Shown here: positions 61,105-64,000 of the stretch, piece after piece | Layout: every line of letters begins with the position of its first letter | How positions within the stretch are numbered: the first letter of the stretch is position 1 | Source of the DNA: Kitasatospora mediocidica KCTC 9733 | Lineage (GTDB): Bacteria; Actinomycetota; Actinomycetes; Streptomycetales; Streptomycetaceae | NCBI RefSeq assembly: GCF_000744225.1 | Contig: NZ_JQLN01000006.1 | Span: forward strand, 682,001 to 746,000 | Reading direction: 5' to 3' | Length of the DNA: 64,000 nucleotides | The notes under the pieces: generated by a model | What the model was told of the DNA's origin: nothing | What the model saw: the letters and a program-made list of their open reading frames with translations, nothing else | The model's database searches: none | Made by a program: the position numbers and the translations under genes

Positions 61105-62331
61105 ATGCCCAGATCCGTCCGTCGGCTTGCCGCCGCGGCGTTCGCTGCCGCCGTGGTGGTGGCGGCCACTTCCTGCTCCGCCTCCACCACCTCCGCCTCC
61201 GGCGGTGCCTACACCGTGTGGGACCCCTACCCGCAGTTCGACGCGGGCTCGGCGTGGGCGAAGTTGCTGGACACCTGCGGCGCCCAGGCCGGCGTCACGG
61301 TCAAGCGGACCGCCTACGACACCTCCGACCTCACCAACAAGACCCTGCTCGCCGCCCAGCAGGGCGCCGCGCCGGACGTGCTGCTCCTCGACAACCCCGT
61401 CGTCCCCACCCTCGCCGACGCCGGAGTGCTCACCAGCACTGCCGACAACCCGCTCGACACCTCTGCCGTCCAGCCCAACCTGCTCGCCGCGGGCCAGCAG
61501 GACGGCAGGACGTACGGCGTCCCGATTGGCGCCAACACCCTGGCCCTCTACTACAACAAGGCGGTGCTGCGGGCAGCCGGAGTGGACATCGCCTCCGTCA
61601 AGGACTGGGCCTCGCTCACCGCCGCGCTGGCGAAGGTGAAGGCCGCCGGCAAGAAGGGCATCACCTTCTCGGCGATCGGTACCGAGGAGGGCAGCTTCCA
61701 GTTCCTGCCCTGGTTCTGGGGCTCCGGGGCGCAGCTGACCAAGCTGGACTCCGCGCAGGCCGCAGCGTCGCTGTCGTTGTGGGACGGCTGGCTGAAGGAC
61801 GGCTACGCCCCGAACTCGGTGCTGCAGAACACCCAGACCACCAGCTGGCAGGAGTTCGCCACCGGCGACTACGCCTTCGCCGAGAACGGGACCTGGCAGC
61901 TCGCCAACGCCAGGAAGGCGGGCCTCGACTACGGCATCATCCCGCTCCCCGGACAGGCGGGCGACAGCGCCCCGGCACCCACCGGTGGCGAGTTCGTCAC
62001 CGTCCCGGTGCAGCACGAGACCGGCCGCTACCCGGTTTCGGACAAGATCGTCGCCTGTCTGACCAGCGCCGACAACGCCTACGCCACCGACACCACGCTC
62101 TCCTACATCGGCGCCACCGACGCCGTGCAGGCCAAGCAGGTGGCCGCGAACCCCGAGTTGCAGGTGTGGGTCCAGGCCGTCAAGGCCGCCAGGGGCCGCA
62201 CCGGTGACAACCTCGGCACCAAGTACCCGAAGATCTCGGAGCAGTTGTGGGGCGCCGTGCAGAACACGCTCAGCGGTTCGAAGTCCCCGCAGTCGGCGCT
62301 GGCGGCCGCACAGAGCGCGGCCGGGCAGTGA
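61105..62331 (+). CDS. Sugar ABC transporter substrate-binding lipoprotein
   Basis: A 408-aa family-1 binding protein with a lipobox (ATSC) after the signal sequence. Typical features: APDVLLLDNPVVPTLADAG, GVPIGANTLALYYNKAVLRA, FLPWFWGSGAQ, FAENGTWQL, GGEFVTVP. ATG at 61105 follows AAGGGA. First gene of an SBP-permease-permease operon; ligand unknown, probably an oligosaccharide. The stop overlaps the next start. Confidence 0.9.
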   Translation: MPRSVRRLAAAAFAAAVVVAATSCSASTTSASGGAYTVWDPYPQFDAGSAWAKLLDTCGAQAGVTVKRTAYDTSDLTNKTLLAAQQGAAPDVLLLDNPVVPTLADAGVLTSTADNPLDTSAVQPNLLAAGQQDGRTYGVPIGANTLALYYNKAVLRAAGVDIASVKDWASLTAALAKVKAAGKKGITFSAIGTEEGSFQFLPWFWGSGAQLTKLDSAQAAASLSLWDGWLKDGYAPNSVLQNTQTTSWQEFATGDYAFAENGTWQLANARKAGLDYGIIPLPGQAGDSAPAPTGGEFVTVPVQHETGRYPVSDKIVACLTSADNAYATDTTLSYIGATDAVQAKQVAANPELQVWVQAVKAARGRTGDNLGTKYPKISEQLWGAVQNTLSGSKSPQSALAAAQSAAGQ

Positions 62332-63254
62332 GGAGACCGACGGTCCCCGTCCCGCCGAGCCGTCGCCCCCGGTGTCGCGAACGCTGGGCGGCCTGGGGCT
62401 TCCTCGCCCCGGTGCTCGCCTACCTCGTGCTGTTCTACGCCTACCCGCTCTACCGCAACCTCGACCTGAGCCTGCGCGACTACACCGTGCGGTCCTTCGT
62501 CCAGGGCGGGGCCCGGTTCAGCGGACTCCAGAACTACCGGACCGTGTTCGCCGACCCGACGTTCGTCCCGGCGCTGACGCACACGCTGGTGTTCACCGCA
62601 CTCTCGCTGATCATCCAATACGCCGCGGGCCTGGCGCTGGCCGTCTTCTTCAACCAGCACTTCCGGCTCTCCGCGACGCTGCGGGCGCTGTTCCTGGTGC
62701 CCTGGCTGCTGCCGCTGATCGTCTCCGCGTCCACCTGGGCGTGGCTGCTCAACAGCGACTCGGGCGTGGTCAACGCTGTGCTGCGGTGGTTCGGGGTCGG
62801 ACCGGTCGACTGGCTCACCTCGCCGCAGTGGTCGCTGGTCTCGGTGGTCATCGCGAACATCTGGATCGGCATCCCGTTCAACCTGGTCGTGCTGTACAGC
62901 GGGCTGCAGGCCATCCCGACCAGCCTGTACGAGGCGGCCTCGGTGGACGGGGCGAGCGCCTGGCAGCGGTTCTGGCGCATCACCTTCCCACTGCTGCGGC
63001 CGGTCTCGGCGATCACCCTGCTGCTCGGGCTGATCTACACCCTCAAGGTCTTCGACATCGTCTGGATCATGACCAGGGGAGGACCGGGCACCTCGTCCAC
63101 CACGCTGGCGACCTGGTCCTACCGGCTGGGCTTCGGCAGCCTGCTGCCCCGCTTCGGACCGGGCGCGGCGGTCGGCAACCTGCTGGTCCTGATCGCCCTG
63201 GTCTTCGGCCTCGCCTACATCCATCTGCAGCGCCGGCAGCGGGAGGAGGCATGA
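62328..63254 (+). CDS. ABC sugar permease (MalF type)
   Basis: A 308-aa permease with six membrane segments and an EAA loop (YEAASVDGASAWQRFWRITFP). GTG overlaps the SBP stop by four bases. No ATPase gene follows within the window, so the shared MsiK-type ATPase is the likely partner. Confidence 0.9.
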   Translation: MRRPTVPVPPSRRPRCRERWAAWGFLAPVLAYLVLFYAYPLYRNLDLSLRDYTVRSFVQGGARFSGLQNYRTVFADPTFVPALTHTLVFTALSLIIQYAAGLALAVFFNQHFRLSATLRALFLVPWLLPLIVSASTWAWLLNSDSGVVNAVLRWFGVGPVDWLTSPQWSLVSVVIANIWIGIPFNLVVLYSGLQAIPTSLYEAASVDGASAWQRFWRITFPLLRPVSAITLLLGLIYTLKVFDIVWIMTRGGPGTSSTTLATWSYRLGFGSLLPRFGPGAAVGNLLVLIALVFGLAYIHLQRRQREEA

Positions 63255-64000
63255 CCCGCGACCTCGCACGCCTCGGGAAGACGGCGCTCGGCCTGCTGCT
63301 CACGGCGATCATGCTCTTCCCGGTCTACTGGATGGTGAACGCCTCCTTCACCCGTGACCAGGACCTGCGCCGGACCCCACCCAGCTGGTTCCCGCTGCAC
63401 GGCACCCTGGAGGGCTACCGCGCCGTCCTGCGCGACCAACTCCCGCACCTGGCCACCAGTCTGGTCGTCGCCCTCGGAACGGCCGCACTGACCGTGGCGC
63501 TGTCGGCTCCCGCCGGGTACGCGCTGGCCAAGCTGCGCCCGCGCGGGGGCGCAGCGCTGGGCTTCGTGCTGCTGATCGCCCAGATGATCCCGGGGATCAT
63601 CATGGCGATGGGCTTCTACGCCATCTACCTCGGCGCGGGCATGCTCCAGTCGCTCGGCGGTCTGATCGTCGCCGACTCGACCCTGGCGGTGCCGTTCGGC
63701 GTGCTGATCTGCACCGCGTTCATGTCCGGCATCCCCGGCGAACTGCTCCAGGCCGCCCGCACCGACGGGGCCGGGCCGGTGCGCACCTTCTGGTCGATCG
63801 TGCTGCCGATGAGCCGCAATGCCCTGGTCACCGTCTCGCTCTTCGCCTTCCTGTGGGCCTGGTCCGACTTCGTCTTCGCCAGCACCCTCGACGGCGGCGG
63901 CGCCCACCAGCCGATCACCCTCGGCATCTACCACTACATCGGCAACAACAACCAGCAGTGGAACGCCATCATGGCCACCGCCGTGGTCGCATCGCTCCCC
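63251..64000 (+). CDS. ABC sugar permease (MalG type), runs off the window
   Basis: The first 250 residues of a MalG-type permease: RLGKTALGLLLTAIMLFPVY (first membrane segment), FTRDQDLRRTPPSWFPLHG, EAA loop LLQAARTDGAGPVRTFWSIV, and QPITLGIYHYIGNNNQQWNA near the end. ATG overlaps the preceding stop and has GGAGGAGG upstream. Perhaps 30 residues are missing at the right edge. Confidence 0.9.
   Translation, partial: MTRDLARLGKTALGLLLTAIMLFPVYWMVNASFTRDQDLRRTPPSWFPLHGTLEGYRAVLRDQLPHLATSLVVALGTAALTVALSAPAGYALAKLRPRGGAALGFVLLIAQMIPGIIMAMGFYAIYLGAGMLQSLGGLIVADSTLAVPFGVLICTAFMSGIPGELLQAARTDGAGPVRTFWSIVLPMSRNALVTVSLFAFLWAWSDFVFASTLDGGGAHQPITLGIYHYIGNNNQQWNAIMATAVVASLP

Overview
The window comes from a high-GC actinomycete, most likely a member of the Streptomycetaceae (Streptomyces, Kitasatospora or Streptacidiphilus). 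The evidence is pervasive GC-rich third positions, GTG starts, Tat/Sec lipoproteins with lipobox cysteines, LacI/ABC/glycosidase cassettes, an AldO-type alditol oxidase and a SpoIIE-type phosphatase with PAS, GAF and kinase-like domains. The dominant theme is plant-cell-wall degradation: secreted cellulases and hemicellulases, importers for the released sugars, and the intracellular arabinose and xylose pathways, interleaved with scarred islands of mobile-element and gene fragments. No rRNA, tRNA, CRISPR array or secondary-metabolite cluster was seen.

Layout. 0-6 kb: GH43 beta-xylosidase; an arabinofuranosidase-like gene with two deletions; a decapitated GH31 alpha-xylosidase; a Rieske lipoprotein; a ricin-domain fragment; a GH6 endoglucanase behind a CebR-like box. 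6-13 kb: a bxlR-bxlEFG-bxlA-type cassette (LacI regulator, sugar ABC importer, GH3 beta-xylosidase). 13-19.4 kb: an eroded mobile island with an internally deleted alpha/beta hydrolase, a zinc-finger serine recombinase, an unrecognised two-domain protein, an IS701-like remnant enclosing a YqeY gene, a Tn3 transposase remnant, a p23-like CS-domain protein, an adenylate-kinase-like protein without a P-loop, and ABC/exonuclease fragments. 19.5-23 kb: secreted arabinofuranosidase-like enzyme with CBM2, divergent from alditol oxidase. 23-25 kb: an MmyB-type XRE regulator divergent from an SDR. 25-26 kb: transposase and CBM42 debris.

26-38.5 kb is an arabinose regulon: araB-araD-araA, two LacI regulators with the same recognition-helix motif, a pentose-type SBP/ATPase/permease importer, and a secreted GH54 arabinofuranosidase with CBM42. 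Three near-perfect TGTTAGCGCTAACA operators tie these units together. 38.8-47 kb: a LacI regulator and a cellulase locus (GH48 exocellulase divergent from GH6 cellobiohydrolase plus GH5 endoglucanase) with CebR-like boxes between. GH48 and GH5 share a base-perfect 374-bp inverted repeat encoding their CBM2 and part of the signal peptide; it encloses the GH6 gene and the divergent promoter. 47-52.3 kb: IS and gene debris around one intact secreted PD40/IPT protein, flanked by 250-bp direct repeats. 52.3-57 kb: xylA divergent from xylB and a ROK-type xylR, then a GntR/FCD regulator. 57.4-59.8 kb: the PAS-GAF-PP2C-kinase protein. 59.8-64 kb: a LacI regulator divergent from an SBP/permease/permease importer with duplicated CGAACCGGTTCG operators; the last permease runs off the window.

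How it works together: extracellular GH48/GH6/GH5/GH43/GH54 enzymes release cello-, xylo- and arabino-sugars. Three ABC systems import them; they lack their own MsiK-type ATPase except for the pentose importer. BxlA, AraBAD and XylAB feed the products into the pentose-phosphate pathway. Each block has its own LacI or ROK switch. A second theme is erosion: at least eight genes carry deletions or survive only as fragments, and these cluster around the functional sugar blocks.
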